64,000 bases of DNA from Calvatia gigantea (lineage: Eukaryota; Basidiomycota; Agaricomycetes; Agaricales; Lycoperdaceae): positions 372,001 to 436,000 of the forward strand of contig JACAAK010000003.1 of NCBI GenBank assembly GCA_025093985.1. Direction: 5' to 3'. Made by a program: the position numbers and the translations under genes. Below the pieces are notes generated by a model. It saw nothing but the letters and a program-made list of their open reading frames with translations, was not told the DNA's origin and did no database searches. This document shows positions 36,436 to 47,170 of this stretch, piece by piece. Within the stretch, counting starts at the first letter, position 1. Every line of letters starts with the position of its first letter.

Positions 36436-37055
36436 TGTTACATGTGTTACCCTACTTCACAACCAGGCCCAGATCGTCTCTACTTAGGGAGAGATTTAAT
36501 ACTATAGCCCAGGAATATATGACTAGTCTCAATGACTTCTGTGTAGACTTTGGATTACTTCCTTGAGTTGAAGCTTGCACTTGTTTGAGAAGTCTGAGTT
36601 AAAGGTCACTGCAATCCCCAAGGTTGTTAACCTTGTGGCAGACAAGCAAAAATAGGAAAGCTTGTTACTAGAATAACCTAAGGTAATACACTGGTACTAC
36701 TTAAGGTTATATACTAGCTATGGATAAGAGATGGGGTATTATATAGTAAGTAGATATGAGTCAATGGAAAACTACTACAGGTTAATTGGTAAGGTAAGGA
36801 ATTACAGGGATAAGTGGAATGAATAAAAGAAAAGGATACAAGTCATAAGTAAATGGAGACAAGTAAATAGAAGTCCAATAATGAGAAAAAGATGAAGGTG
36901 AAATAGGAACATGACTTGGAGTAAGTCATAAGAAGTAAAAGTAGAAGTACATGTGATAAATAAATAAAGAACAGACTGGGGTATAGGAAGAAGAATCTAA
37001 GGAGAAGGTTAATACATAGGTAGAGGGAGTCCAGGAGTATGGTAAGTTCATAACA
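36436..37055 (-). repeat. A1 5' LTR
   Basis: This 620-bp LTR reads TGTTACATGTGTTACC to AAGTTCATAACA on the plus strand. It is noticeably diverged from the 2286 copy. The flanking GAATT does not match the left flank of A1. Confidence 0.88.
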
Positions 37056-37349
37056 GAATTAATTGAGAGGTCAAAACTTATCTCCAACTATATTGCAACT
37101 ATGATCAAGACAACTAGACTAAATGGCTATCTTTAGCAGAATTTCAGTACAATAACAAATAGCATAGCAGGATACAGGAAACTCTGTTCTTCCTGAACTA
37201 TGGACAGTATTCCTGGAAAGGAAACCACAAGGTGCAACAAAACAACCCAGAAACTTTGTCATTCCTAGAATGCATCCAAGTGGCCTGGAACAATGCTACT
37301 ACAGCACTAACAAAGTATCAAGAAATGATGAAAATGAAACATGACAAAC

Positions 37350-37680
37350 TGTTACAACCTAAGTGAGTTGGTAACTTAGGTTGTAATACTTAGCAAGACT
37401 TGAGAGTGCAAAGAGAATAAGAACCAAGTTGGTTAAGCATAGGAAATTACAGAGTAGTGTCTATGCTTATATATGGCTAGAGAACAATCTGGTTAAATGG
37501 ATATACAGTAATACACATGAAACAAGCAACTACAACAGGGAAGATACATGAATAGACTAAAATAGGGAAACAGAGATCACTAAGGGTAATAATACAATGG
37601 GCACAAGATAGTAATGAAAAACAGAGAGAAACACTGAATACTACCAAGGAGATATCAATGATACAATGATGTTCACAACA
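37350..37680 (-). mobile_element. E0: solo LTR of family E
   Basis: This 331-bp element reads TGTTACAACCTAAG to GTTCACAACA on the plus strand, with target duplication CAAAC at 37345-37349 and 37681-37685. It is inverted relative to E1, E2 and E3. Confidence 0.92.
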
Positions 37681-37855
37681 CAAACATAGGCTATATTTCA
37701 ATCAATATGCAAAAGGAGACCTGGTATGGCTAGAAAACAGTAATATCCATATGAATCAACTATCAAAGAAGCTAGGCCAAAAAAGGTATGGCCCTTTCCA
37801 AATCAAGGAAAAGATTGGAGAAGCTGCATACTGGATCAAACTGCCTGAAGGATGG

Positions 37856-38779
37856 TGTTATGAATATCAATATTTATGACATTATAAATGTCAAGAACAA
37901 TGATGTAATCAATGACATCATAATCAGTTATATAATAATCAATATCGTATATTGATTATATGATGATTTATACAATGTCTCTTAAGACTTGTATAATATA
38001 AAGACATATATCAGAAGTCTTAGCGTTAACAGTATAACAAAACCAAGTCATATACTCAGTCATATGATCACTACACTACAATGTATATAGTTACTTGAAG
38101 CACAACTAAATATCTTAGCGTAATCCATATGATAAGATAATAGAAAAGGATTAAGTATTATTCTAATACTTAATACGATCTAGAACTATGACAAAAGTCT
38201 AGTAACAATCTAGACTAAGACTAGAGCAATCCAGACATAATCTATACTTAGAATCTAACTAGGCTTACCGAGATGTATCTAGAATACACCTAGACTAGAC
38301 CTAGACTTAATAGGTTATAATTAGAACTCCATTGTTTCACTAATATAGGAACTTAGATAATACTTCAAAGTCATACCACTTTGAAGTCGTACCACTTTTA
38401 AATACCATATATAGACAAGTAACATATCAATACAGTACAATACAATAGTACACTGTTGTAGTATATAAACCCCTCAACTTGACCAGTAGACCCCATTGTT
38501 TCTACTTGGTTAGGTGGAGACTCAATCTATAACTCTTATCATCATCAACTTATGATCTGAACTTAAGAACCTCTTCTCAGTGACTAAGCTTTACTTCATA
38601 ATAAGATAGGAGTTATATATTGAAGGTTCAAGACCTCTGATCGTAAGATGTAAGGTTATTTATAGTTATATTGTAAGTAACTATATTTAGCTGATAAGCC
38701 TTTGAGAAGGAGTCCTCTTTGATATTATCTGCGGATAGATATTGGGTCAGTGAAGGACAAAGCTGATCTCACTATAACA
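37856..38779 (+). mobile_element. F1: solo LTR of family F
   Basis: This 924-bp element begins TGTTATGAATATC and ends CACTATAACA. Target duplication GATGG lies at 37851-37855 and 38780-38784, and removal restores EGWAIHD. GTATATAAACCCC near 38461 is the likely TATA box. Its central block also occurs in the LTRs of element G. Confidence 0.93.
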
Positions 38780-39104
38780 GATGGGCAATCCATGATGTAT
38801 TCAATGAACACTTACTATCCTTCATAAAGCAACCAGAGTTTTCAAGTCAGGTCAAGCCAGCACTGCTGGACCCCATCATCATCAATGATAAGGAAGAATA
38901 TGAGGTTGAAACTATCCAAAGAGTACACAAATGAGGACAGGGTTATTAATTTTTGGTCCATTGGAAGGGATACAGTGACGAAGACAATATATGGACAGTG
39001 GAGTCAAACCTATCCAATGCAATGGAAGCCATTGCAGAGTTCTTAGCTAAGCATCCAGAGAATGCTTATAAAAAGAGGGGCAAGAAAACCTGAAAAAGCA
39101 TTAC

Positions 39105-39988
39105 TGTTATAGTGAGATCAGCTTTGTCCTTCGCTGACCCAATATCTATCTGCAGATGATATCAAAGGAGACTCCTTCTTGAAGGCTTATCAGCTAAATA
39201 TAGTTACTTACAATGTAACTATAAATAACCTTACATCTATGATCAGAGATCTTGAACCTTCAATATATAACTCCTATCTGTTATGAAGTAAAGCTTAATT
39301 GCTGAGAAGAGGTTCTTAAGTTTAGATCACAAGTTTATGATGATAAGAGTTATAGATTGAGTCTCCACCTAACCAAGTAGAAATGATGGGGTCTACTGGT
39401 CAAGTTGAGGGGTTTATATACTACAACAGTGTACTATTGTATTGTACTGTATTAATATGTTACTTGTCTATATATGGTATTTAAAAGTAGTACGACTTCA
39501 AAGTGGTATGACTTTGAAGTATTATCTAAGTTCCTATATTAGTGAAACAATGGAGTTCTAATTATAACCTATTAAGTCTAGGTCTAGTCTAGGTACATTC
39601 TAGATATGTCTGGATTGTTCTAGTCTAAGTCTAGATTGTTACTAGACTTTCATTGTAGTTCTAGATCATATTAAGTATTAGAATAATACTTAATCTATTA
39701 TTATTATCTTATCATATGGATTACGCTAAGATATTTAGTCATGCTTTAAGTAACTATACTCATTGTAGCATAGTGATCATATGACTGAGTATATGACTTG
39801 GTTTTGTTATACTGTTAATGCTAAGACTTCTGATGTATGTCTTTACATTATACAAGTCTTAAGAGATGTTGTATAAATCATCGTATAATCAATATACAAT
39901 ATTGATTATTATATAACTGATTATGATGTCATTGATTACATCATTGTTCTTGACATTTATAATGTTATAAATATTGATATTCATAATA
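39105..39988 (-). mobile_element. F2: solo LTR of family F, inverted to F1
   Basis: This 884-bp element runs from TGTTATAGTGAG to ATTCATAATA on the plus strand, with target duplication ATTAC at 39100-39104 and 39989-39993. It lies between D1 pol and the D1 extra ORF, facing F1 across 325 bp. Confidence 0.92.
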
Positions 39989-40172
39989 ATTACCAACAAC
40001 CACCATTTACAACATTCATCCTCTCTACTATGCCTGCATCTCATATTACAATCACTAAACTCCAGAACCCCAAAATAACCACTATCTCAAGCATTCTCTT
40101 CCCTGTCACTAGAGCAAATACTACCACATTAACTACTATCACTACTACAACCAGTGCCCCTACTGACATCCA

Positions 40173-40601
40173 TGTTGAATCTTGGATTATACTACTATAT
40201 TGGTTCAGTCTATTTATAGCTGTAATGATTCCTTGAGTACTTCACTCTTGGTGCATGAATAACAAAGTAATGGATACTATATAAACAAGTACTATACTGT
40301 ACCTTAAGTTACTGGTTAGAATGTTCCTATAGAATACTCCTATGCTCTAGTTATGCTATTGGTAGATAAGAGCTCCCCTGTTTCAGGTAGCACAGCCTTT
40401 CTTATCAAGGACTTATGTATATAAACCCCCATATATTATGCTAGTCCTTTAGACAATCTAGTATTTTCATACTCATCTATCAAACTCTTTAGCAACCAAT
40501 TCAACCTCTCTACTATCGCCCTCAACACTTATGTCAAAGTGAGTATGACTCCCCTCCACCACTAGTGTTGCTGCTGTATGGTGTATGTTTCTGTTTTATT
40601 A
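40173..40601 (+). mobile_element. C-like solo LTR in the D1 extra ORF
   Basis: This 429-bp element starts TGTTGAATCTTGG and ends GTTTTATTA, with target duplication ATCCA at 40168-40172 and 40602-40606. It shares GGTTCAGTCTATTTATAGCT with the LTRs of C but is otherwise a diverged subfamily. GTATATAAACCCC lies near 40427. Confidence 0.88.
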
Positions 40602-41200
40602 ATCCAAACCCACAAACCACTCACTACTGCCACTGAAATTCTATCCACTCTAACTACTGACCTCACTGACATTACCACACTTCAACTCTACAAAGCCAAT
40701 AAACATCATTGCAAAGCTGTAATTGGCAAAATCCTACCTTCTCTGCAGCATGCATCACCATATCCAACATGTTTTCAAGTTTCAAAACCAGCACTGATCA
40801 AACCAAACACTTCTTCCTGACCATATTCAATAGCATAGTCCTTACCAATCTCTCTCCTACCAACCAAAGCCACATAAATCAGCTCAAACAGTGCATAGAC
40901 CTGGCCATGCAAGTTTTCCAGAGTCTCAACTTAGGTGAATGCTTTGTCAATTTAAGCAGCATCTTAGTCCAACAACTCAACTGCAGCTCCCTCCCCACAG
41001 ACCCCACCCTCCAAATAATCTCTAACCAGCTAGTCCAAATGATTGCCAAACTCCTCCCAATGATCCAGCATACTGACCAATCCAAGCCAACAAGGACAAC
41101 ATTGACAATGCCATCACAATCAAAGAGGAAATCAAGAACCTTAAAGACTTTCTACACTGCATACAACCTCCATCCATGCCAATGACCTTCACCTACCCTC

Positions 41201-41538
41201 TGTAAGGGCAACCCGCAGTCCGAGTGGCTCAGGGACATGATGTTCTCACAGGGCTGGCAAGCGGGCAACTGCAGGGGAATCCTTAGTGGTATTACAAGCG
41301 GCTGTGTAGACTACATACCTGCAGGGGAATCCTTAGAGAATCAGATAAGGGTCCCCTGCAGGTGTACAGGTTAATATATACTGCATTACTGTCCATTGTC
41401 CTATTGTTTCATTATGTACGTAAGTCCGTCATTGTCCTTCGGGGTCTCCAATTGTTACTCATGTCCACATGGCTGAGAGCAGGTGAGAGCATAGGGTTGT
41501 GGGGCGGTCTGGGGGGACTGTCAGAGGTTGCCCTGACA
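41201..41538 (+). mobile_element. M2: 338-bp element with terminal inverted repeats
   Basis: It begins TGTAAGGGCAACC and ends GGTTGCCCTGACA, with 5-bp duplication CCCTC at 41196-41200 and 41539-41543. The homologous position in D2 (about 45658) is an empty site with a single CCCTC, which proves the boundaries. It is the inverted copy of M1. Confidence 0.93.
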
Positions 41539-41816
41539 CCCTCCAGATTCCAAACTGTTGTCCCAGAAAAAGGACTTTGACTATTGGAAAAAGATTCTCA
41601 GGACTTTCTGGAATATGTCAGAGATGGAAGAATACACCTTTAACAGCATCCCAGTCCTTATCCACCAAGGTAGACAACAATACCTTCCTATATTCTTCTC
41701 AATGTCCAATAATAGTTCTCTTGTAATCTCTAGTAATAAACAGGCACTTACTACCTCAATTGTACAACATGACTTTAATGAACTTCCTGAGGCATGAAGT
41801 CCTGAAAAGAGGGTAT

Positions 41817-42157
41817 TGTTATGAATATTGTCATATCACTACTTATTGATATCTCCTTGGCATTATTTGGTATTATCACCTGCTTATCTTTGTTACTATC
41901 TTGTGCTCTGTTATATTTACCCCAGTGATCTCCAACCTTCTGTTTCATTTACCATTTCACTTCTACTTGATCTTGTCATATACTGTATTTCACCTACATC
42001 ATATTTGTTCAACCAGATCTCTTTGTACTTGTATATAAGTGTAGTTAGTTACACTGTACTTCCTTGCACTTAACTACCTGTTCTATACATTCCCTTGTCA
42101 CTCTCAGATCTTGCCAAGTATTGCAACCTGAGTTGGCAACTCACCAAGGTCATAACA
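41817..42157 (+). mobile_element. E1: LTR of family E joining D1 to the L gag
   Basis: This 341-bp element reads TGTTATGAATATTG to AAGGTCATAACA. The left flank (GGTAT, in D1) and right flank (GTGGA, in the L gag) do not match. It therefore appears to be the product of recombination between two E copies rather than a simple solo LTR. Confidence 0.85.
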
Positions 42158-43513
42158 GTGGAGGTGGGAGCCAAGGGAACTGCAATACTGGCAGCATTTG
42201 CAAATGCCACATCATCAGCAGAATAAGCCTCATTGGCTGTAGCAGCCTAGTCATTCTTCTTTCCACAGGGGCACTAGCAGTGGCACTTCTTCTTCTTGTT
42301 ATCTCCTCTGGACTCATTCTTCTTGTTCTCCTCTTTTTTGGGCTATTGTCCACCACCTTGATTCTGTTGTCCTTTTCCCTGCTACTTGGGCTTCTGGTTC
42401 TACTGCCCTTGTGGGCACTAACCACCATTGCCTTGGCAGGGGGTGAGGCACAATTGGTTTACACTAACAGTAGTAGAGGAGTAGGCAGTGATAATGCCAT
42501 TTCTTGCCTTCTCCCAGATAAAGTCATAGAGAATGGTATTGGAAGTTAAGAAAGTCTGGGTAACATTGCAGAGGGAAGGGTGGAGTGATTTCAAGAGTAT
42601 CATTGTATGGATACTCTCAGACAGAGAAGTATCATTCTTGTCAAGCTTGGAGAAGATGTTCTCAAGCTTAGAAATCTTAAGGGATGGGTCACCACTTAAG
42701 GGAATTTCAAAGATAACCATCTGAATGAAGTCATTATAGACAGTGGTGGGTCCTAGTTGCCCATATAACTCATAGAGAGTTTGCCAGAGGTAGTAAGTAG
42801 AGTTCTCCATGGAGGCCAAAGCCATCATGGAATTTAGAAGAGTTTGCTCTATGAGCCCCTTTGCCCAAGTATTCATATTCACATACTGCTGTTTTAGTTT
42901 AGCCTCTTCAGTCATAAACATGTACTCAACTTCCTGCATAGTCACAGAGGAGGAGTCAGTTGCTGGAACTATAACAGTGCAAGTATAGGGTCCAAGGGAT
43001 TGCAGACAGTGATCCACACCTGAGAAATCCCATTCTGAGTATAGGAAGTTATTGAGGGAGATCTGGCTCAAGGCTGACTTCAACCTTATAGACCAAATGC
43101 CATAGTTTTTCATGCCAGTAAGCATGGGAAAGAGACCATATAGTATGAATATCATCATATTACCATTTATTATTGATATCTCCTTGGTAGTATTTGGTAT
43201 TATCTCCTGCTTGTCTTCATTCCTATCTTGTGCCCTGCTATGTTTACTTCAGCAACCTCTAGTCCACTGTTTCATCTACTGTTTCATCTGTATACTGATC
43301 TAGTCATATGTTTTACTTGCATCATGTCCATTCAACTGGACCTCTCTCTCTAGTATATAAGCATAGTCACTCACTCTGTATTTCCTTATGCTTAACCACC
43401 TAGTTATACATCCCCTTATTGCCCTCAAGTCTTGCCAGATATTGCAACCTAAGTTAACAACTTGTTAAGGTTGTAACACCATAGGCAGTTTGAACTTGTC
43501 TATTGGTGGCCAT
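42158..43513 (-). pseudogene. L: copia gag fragment, split by E2
   Basis: The minus-strand ATG at 43513 gives MATNRQVQTAYGLFPM across the E2 insertion. The frame is open to about 42418: MLTGMKNYGIWSIRLKSAL, TLYELYGQLGPTTVYNDF, SGDPSLKISKLENIF, LKSLHPSLCNVTQ. This is a copia gag related to that of C. The basic 3' part has stops and ends where E1 begins. Protease and pol are missing. The 5' LTR is probably 44352-44801, and the leader lies at 43514-44351 around A3. Confidence 0.83.
43141..43478 (+). mobile_element. E2: solo LTR of family E in the L gag
   Basis: This 338-bp element begins with the mutated end TAGTATGAATATC and ends GGTTGTAACA, with target duplication CCATA at 43136-43140 and 43479-43483. 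Removing it restores the start of the L gag. Confidence 0.92.
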
Positions 43514-43544
43514 TCTACAGGTAAAACACAAAGTTTACATTAGT

Positions 43545-44160
43545 TGTTACATGCATTACCTTACTTCACAACTGGGCCCAGATTGTCTCCACTTAGGGAG
43601 AGGTTCAATGCTATAGCCTAGGAGTATTCAACAAGTCTCAATGACTTCTGTACAGGCTTCAGATTGCTCCCTCGAGTAGAAGCTTGTGCTTGCCTGAGAA
43701 GTCCGAGTTAAGTGTCACTGCAGTCCCCAAGGTTGTTAACCTTGTAGCAGATGAGCAAAGATAAGGAAGCTTGTTACTAGAATAACCTGAAGTAATACAG
43801 GAGTACTACTTAGAGTTATATACTAGCTATGGATAAGAGATGGGAGATTATGTAGTAAGTAGGTATGAGTCAATGGGAGACTACTACGGGTTAATTGGTA
43901 ATGTAAGAAATCATGGGGATAGGTGAAATGAATAGGAAAGAAGAAATACAAGTCATAGGAAGGTGGGGACAGGTAAATAGAAGTCGGATGAAGGTGAAAC
44001 AGGAACATGATTCAGAATGAATCATAAGAAGTAAAGATAGAAGTACATGTGATAAATAAATAAAGAACGGACTAGGGTATAGGAAAGGAAAAGAGAAAGT
44101 CTGAATAGAATGTTAATATGCAAATGGGGAGAGTCTGGGAAATGTGGTAAGTTCATAACA
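43545..44160 (-). mobile_element. A3: solo LTR of family A
   Basis: This 616-bp element reads TGTTACATGCATTACC to AAGTTCATAACA on the plus strand. The flanks TTAGT (left) and TCAGT (right) differ by one transition and are taken as the duplication. It lies in the leader of L. Confidence 0.88.
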
Positions 44161-44351
44161 TCAGTACTTGTGCAATGTCAGGGATCATAGTAAAATGAAA
44201 TGCATCTGCAACAAGGGCAAGCTGAAGAGAGTGCCAGAGTCTGAAAGCACCAAGCTCAATCCAGGTTGTATGTATGACCATAGCCAGCTATCAATTCTCT
44301 GCCAGTGTGATCAATATGGTCAGGAGTGAGTGGCAGTCAAGGCTTATAACC

Positions 44352-44801
44352 TGTTGAGATAGAAATACAGCAGCAAGTGCAGTGTTAAGAGGTATGGATG
44401 TACTCACTCAGTTATATCTATAATAAACTGGATTAGAGGCTTTAGAAGTGCTAGAGAGTTGTAGAGCAGAGAAAGATGTTGATTGACTGAAGAATATACA
44501 ACATATTGAAGATCTTTATATACACATAAGAGAAACTATCTACCCTAAGCCCTATTGTCCTTATCATTCAATGGCATATAGTGAGCACCATAAAGCCTTC
44601 ACATTGAGTTATCTATGCGGTAAGAAATACACAGTATAACTGCATATTCATGTGTTTGAGTTGTACAACACATAGCTTCAATATAATCACTGTGTAACAA
44701 TGAGTTATATATTAAAGAATGATCCAAGAGTGGATTGAGTGATTGGTTTCAACTATAAATAGGAACCAGTATCTTGGATGAGATCTAATTATAATTCAAC
44801 A
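44352..44801 (-). mobile_element. LTR I: probable 5' LTR of copia L
   Basis: This 450-bp LTR reads TGTTGAGATAGAAATAC to TAATTCAACA on the plus strand. Downstream on the minus strand comes GGTTATAAGCC, matching the primer-binding position after the C LTR (GGTTATGGGCCC). The L gag follows about 0.84 kb further, or about 0.22 kb with A3 removed. The other LTR is not present, so no target duplication can be tested. The right flank is D2. Confidence 0.8.
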
Positions 44802-44802
44802 T

Positions 44803-45922
44803 ATTGCAGAATTTTTAGAAAAGTATCCAGAGAATGCTTATAAAAAGAGGGGCAAGAAAATCTGAAAAACATCATCCAACAAATGCCTCTTCCAATATTC
44901 ACCCTCTTTACTATGCCAGAATCTTGTGTTACCATTGCCAAACTGAACAACTCTGAGATAACCACTATCTTGAGCATCCTCTTCCCTGCCCCCAGAGCAA
45001 ACACCACTGTCCCAATCACTACTACTACTACTGCCAGTACCACTACCAATGATCAAACCTACAAACCACTCAGCACCACTGCTGAAATTCTATCTACCCT
45101 AACTGCCAACCCCACCAACACTGCTGCATTACAACTCCATGAAGCCAACAAACATCACTGCAAAGCCCTGATTAGCAAAATCCTCACCCTCTCTGCAGCA
45201 TTCATCACCATCTCTAACATGTTCTCAAGTTTCAAGACCAGTGCCAACCAAACCAAATACTTCTTCCCAGCAATATTTAACAGTATAGTCCTCACCAACT
45301 TCCCCCCTGCAAATCAAAGCCACATAAACCAACTCAAACAGTATTTAGACCTAGCAATACAAGTCTTCCAAAGTCTTGACTTAGGGGAATACTTTACCAA
45401 GTTAAGTGGTATCTTGGCTAGGCAACTCAACTGTGGCTCTCTTTCTATAGACCCCATTCTCCAACAAATTTCTGACTAGCTAGCACAAACAATTGCCAAA
45501 CTCCACAAATAAGCTCACCCCAATGATCTAACACACAGTACTATCCACACTACTGAGAACAACATCAACAATGCCATTACAATGAAAAAAGAGATCAAAA
45601 ACCTCTGAGAAACCCTATATTGCATGCAACCCCCACCTATGCCAATAATCTTTGTACTACCCTCCAGATTCCACACTGTTGCCCCCAGAAAAAAAACAGA
45701 CCCTGATTATTGGAAAAAGATTCTTAGGACTTTCTGGAATATATCAGAGATAAAAGAATTGTATTCAATAGTATTCCAGTCCTTATCCACTAAAATGGAT
45801 GACAACATCTCCCCATTTTCTTCTCAATGTCTGACAATGGTTCTTTCATCATCTCTGGTAACAAATAGGCCCTTGCTGCTTCCATTGTCCAGTACAACTT
45901 TAATGAACTTCCTGAGGCATAA
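44803..45922 (+). pseudogene. D2: end of pol and extra ORF (B-like)
   Basis: The first part ends a chromodomain pol (IAEFLEKYPENAYKKRGKK) with TGA at 44863-44865. The ATG of the extra ORF follows at 44883. The first 198 codons are open (to 45479), including a Thr-rich stretch and NQSHINQLKQYLDLAIQVF. After stops and shifts the C-terminus continues with FVLPSRFHTVAP and DYWKKILRTFWNISE, ending near TAA 45920-45922. It is homologous to the B and D1 ORFs. The 170 bp up to element G have no recognised feature. Confidence 0.8.
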
Positions 45923-46097
45923 AGTCCTGAAAAGAGGGTATCTTGCCAGTCCTGGTTATTTGGCTCTAATGAGAAAAGCTTGCACATCTCTAAATATAGA
46001 ATGATGTATACAGTGCATTTGGGCATTACTCTGGCCTTAATGGCTGGTTGTAGAGTGCCAGATTCCTCTTCCTCGGGTTCATCATCTAAACCTAAGA

Positions 46098-46640
46098 TGT
46101 TATGAACTCACATATTTACTTATATAATACAAGTTCTAGAATGCTTTGAAGACTAGCATGATCTAGACAGACCTAGAACTAGCCAGACTTAACTAGAACT
46201 TAATACACATAAATAGCACAGCTTATGTCATAATTCAAAGTCATACCACTTTGAAGTCGTACCATATTTAAATACCATATATAGATAAGTAACATACAAA
46301 TACAGTACAATACAGTAACATACCACTGTAGTATATAAACCCTTCAACTTGACCAGTAGATGGCATTGTTTCTACTTGGTTAGGTGGAGACTCAATCTAT
46401 AACTCTTAACACACTCTTATACTCTGCTCTTAAGTCATTGCTTCTAAACTATAAAGCGTACTATATAAGATATTAAAGAGATATACTCTGAGGATAGACC
46501 TCTGATCGTAAGACTTAAGAATATACAAAGTTATTGTATTACTTTGCATATTCTTTGAGCCTTCAAGAGGGAGTCCCCTTTGATATCATCTGTGGATAGA
46601 TATCAGGTAGAATTAGAACAAATTCTATCTCACTATAACA
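46098..46640 (+). repeat. G 5' LTR
   Basis: This 543-bp LTR begins TGTTATGAACTCAC and ends CACTATAACA. GTATATAAACCC near 46331 is the likely TATA box. From about 46233 to 46420 it is closely related to the F solo LTRs. The leader 46641-47170 follows, with no recognised gene. Confidence 0.94.
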
Positions 46641-47170
46641 TTAAGTAGAAACAATCCTTCTCCAAGGCTAGGAGTTGTTACTGTTGCTGTTTCAGTGCCC
46701 ACAACTGCTCAAATAGAAGTCTATTGGGCAAGCTTCTTTTGTTGTTCTGAACAAAAGAAGACAACAGATTAGACTTGCATTAGGGGCTAGTGTGGATTAG
46801 CCTACGTGTTCTCTTGTTTACTAAATTCCAGCAACCTAGTAGGATTAACACCCCAAAGGAAGCAGGAGACTAGTCTAGACCAGACTAGAATAAAATAAAC
46901 AATTGCCTAACAGAGCTAAATCTGTAACAAGAGTCTGTTGCCTGATCAGATTAAAATCAGAAGTAGAGCTAGGAATAGTTGTTGAGTAAAGTTAATAAGA
47001 CCTTTTGCTAGAATTAGAAGAAGGCAAACAACAACTTAATTGGGTGAAAAGTAAGACTGGCTTCTAGGAAAGAAGAGGCAACCAAAGCTCTAGAATAGTA
47101 TTAAGTCCTGAAAAGGTGACTATTCGGGTTATTGTCTTGATTAAAGAAATAATCCTTGTGCAAAAACAGA

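Larger units (their letters stand above)
2286..37055 (-). mobile_element. A1: Ty3/gypsy chromovirus, family A, split by C, B and K
   Basis: This is a minus-strand element with LTRs at 2286-2904 and 36436-37055. Its own sequence lies at 2286-3688, 20992-24920, 32569-35790 and 36344-37055. Read in that order on the minus strand it gives gag, protease, reverse transcriptase, RNase H, integrase, chromodomain and ORF3, collinear with A2. Each interruption is bounded by a target duplication: GTCAT around C, TGTCC around B, CTTCT around K. The outer flanks differ (AACCC left, GAATT right), so the element as a whole has no target duplication. The two LTRs differ clearly more than those of A2, so A1 is the older copy. 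Confidence 0.88.
37056..39093 (+). pseudogene. D1 integrase C-terminus and chromodomain (B-like), split by E0 and F1
   Basis: The plus-strand pieces 37056-37349, 37686-37855 and 38785-39093 align with the end of B pol: TYLQLYCNYDQDN, ETLFFLNYG, KGDLVWLENSN, KKLGQKRYGPFQIKEKIGE, then the chromodomain (FLVHWKGYSDEDNIW). It ends at TGA 39091-39093. Removing E0 and F1 with one duplication each restores the frame. The upstream part of this element is missing; A1 abuts it directly. Confidence 0.85.
40030..41797 (+). pseudogene. D1 extra ORF, split by a C-like LTR and M2
   Basis: This is the same unknown protein as B 25250-26239 and D2 44883-45922. It starts MPASHITITKL at 40030. Without F2, this is about 52 bp after the pol stop. 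The middle part has NQSHINQLKQCIDLAMQVF and the C-terminus has FDYWKKILRTFWNMSEMEE and DFNELPEA, with TGA at 41795-41797. The solo LTR at 40173-40601 and M2 at 41201-41538 interrupt it. Frameshifts are present. Confidence 0.8.

Noticed and set aside
1498..37349. The gag at 1498-2285 and the integrase at 37056 as two halves of one element split by A1
   Set aside because: The A1 flanks do not match, the intervening pol is absent, and the gag type differs from that of B, to which the integrase belongs.
42064..42549. 161-codon Leu-rich plus-strand frame
   Set aside because: It is antisense to the basic 3' part of the L gag and the adjoining LTR.
41817..43478. E1 and E2 as the two LTRs of one small element with the gag between
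   Set aside because: E2 has its own target duplication CCATA and its removal restores the start of the L gag, so it is an independent solo LTR; E1 has unmatched flanks.
44166..44351. A coding fragment between A3 and LTR I
   Set aside because: No domain was seen; position and the GGTTATAAGCC start fit the untranslated leader of copia L.
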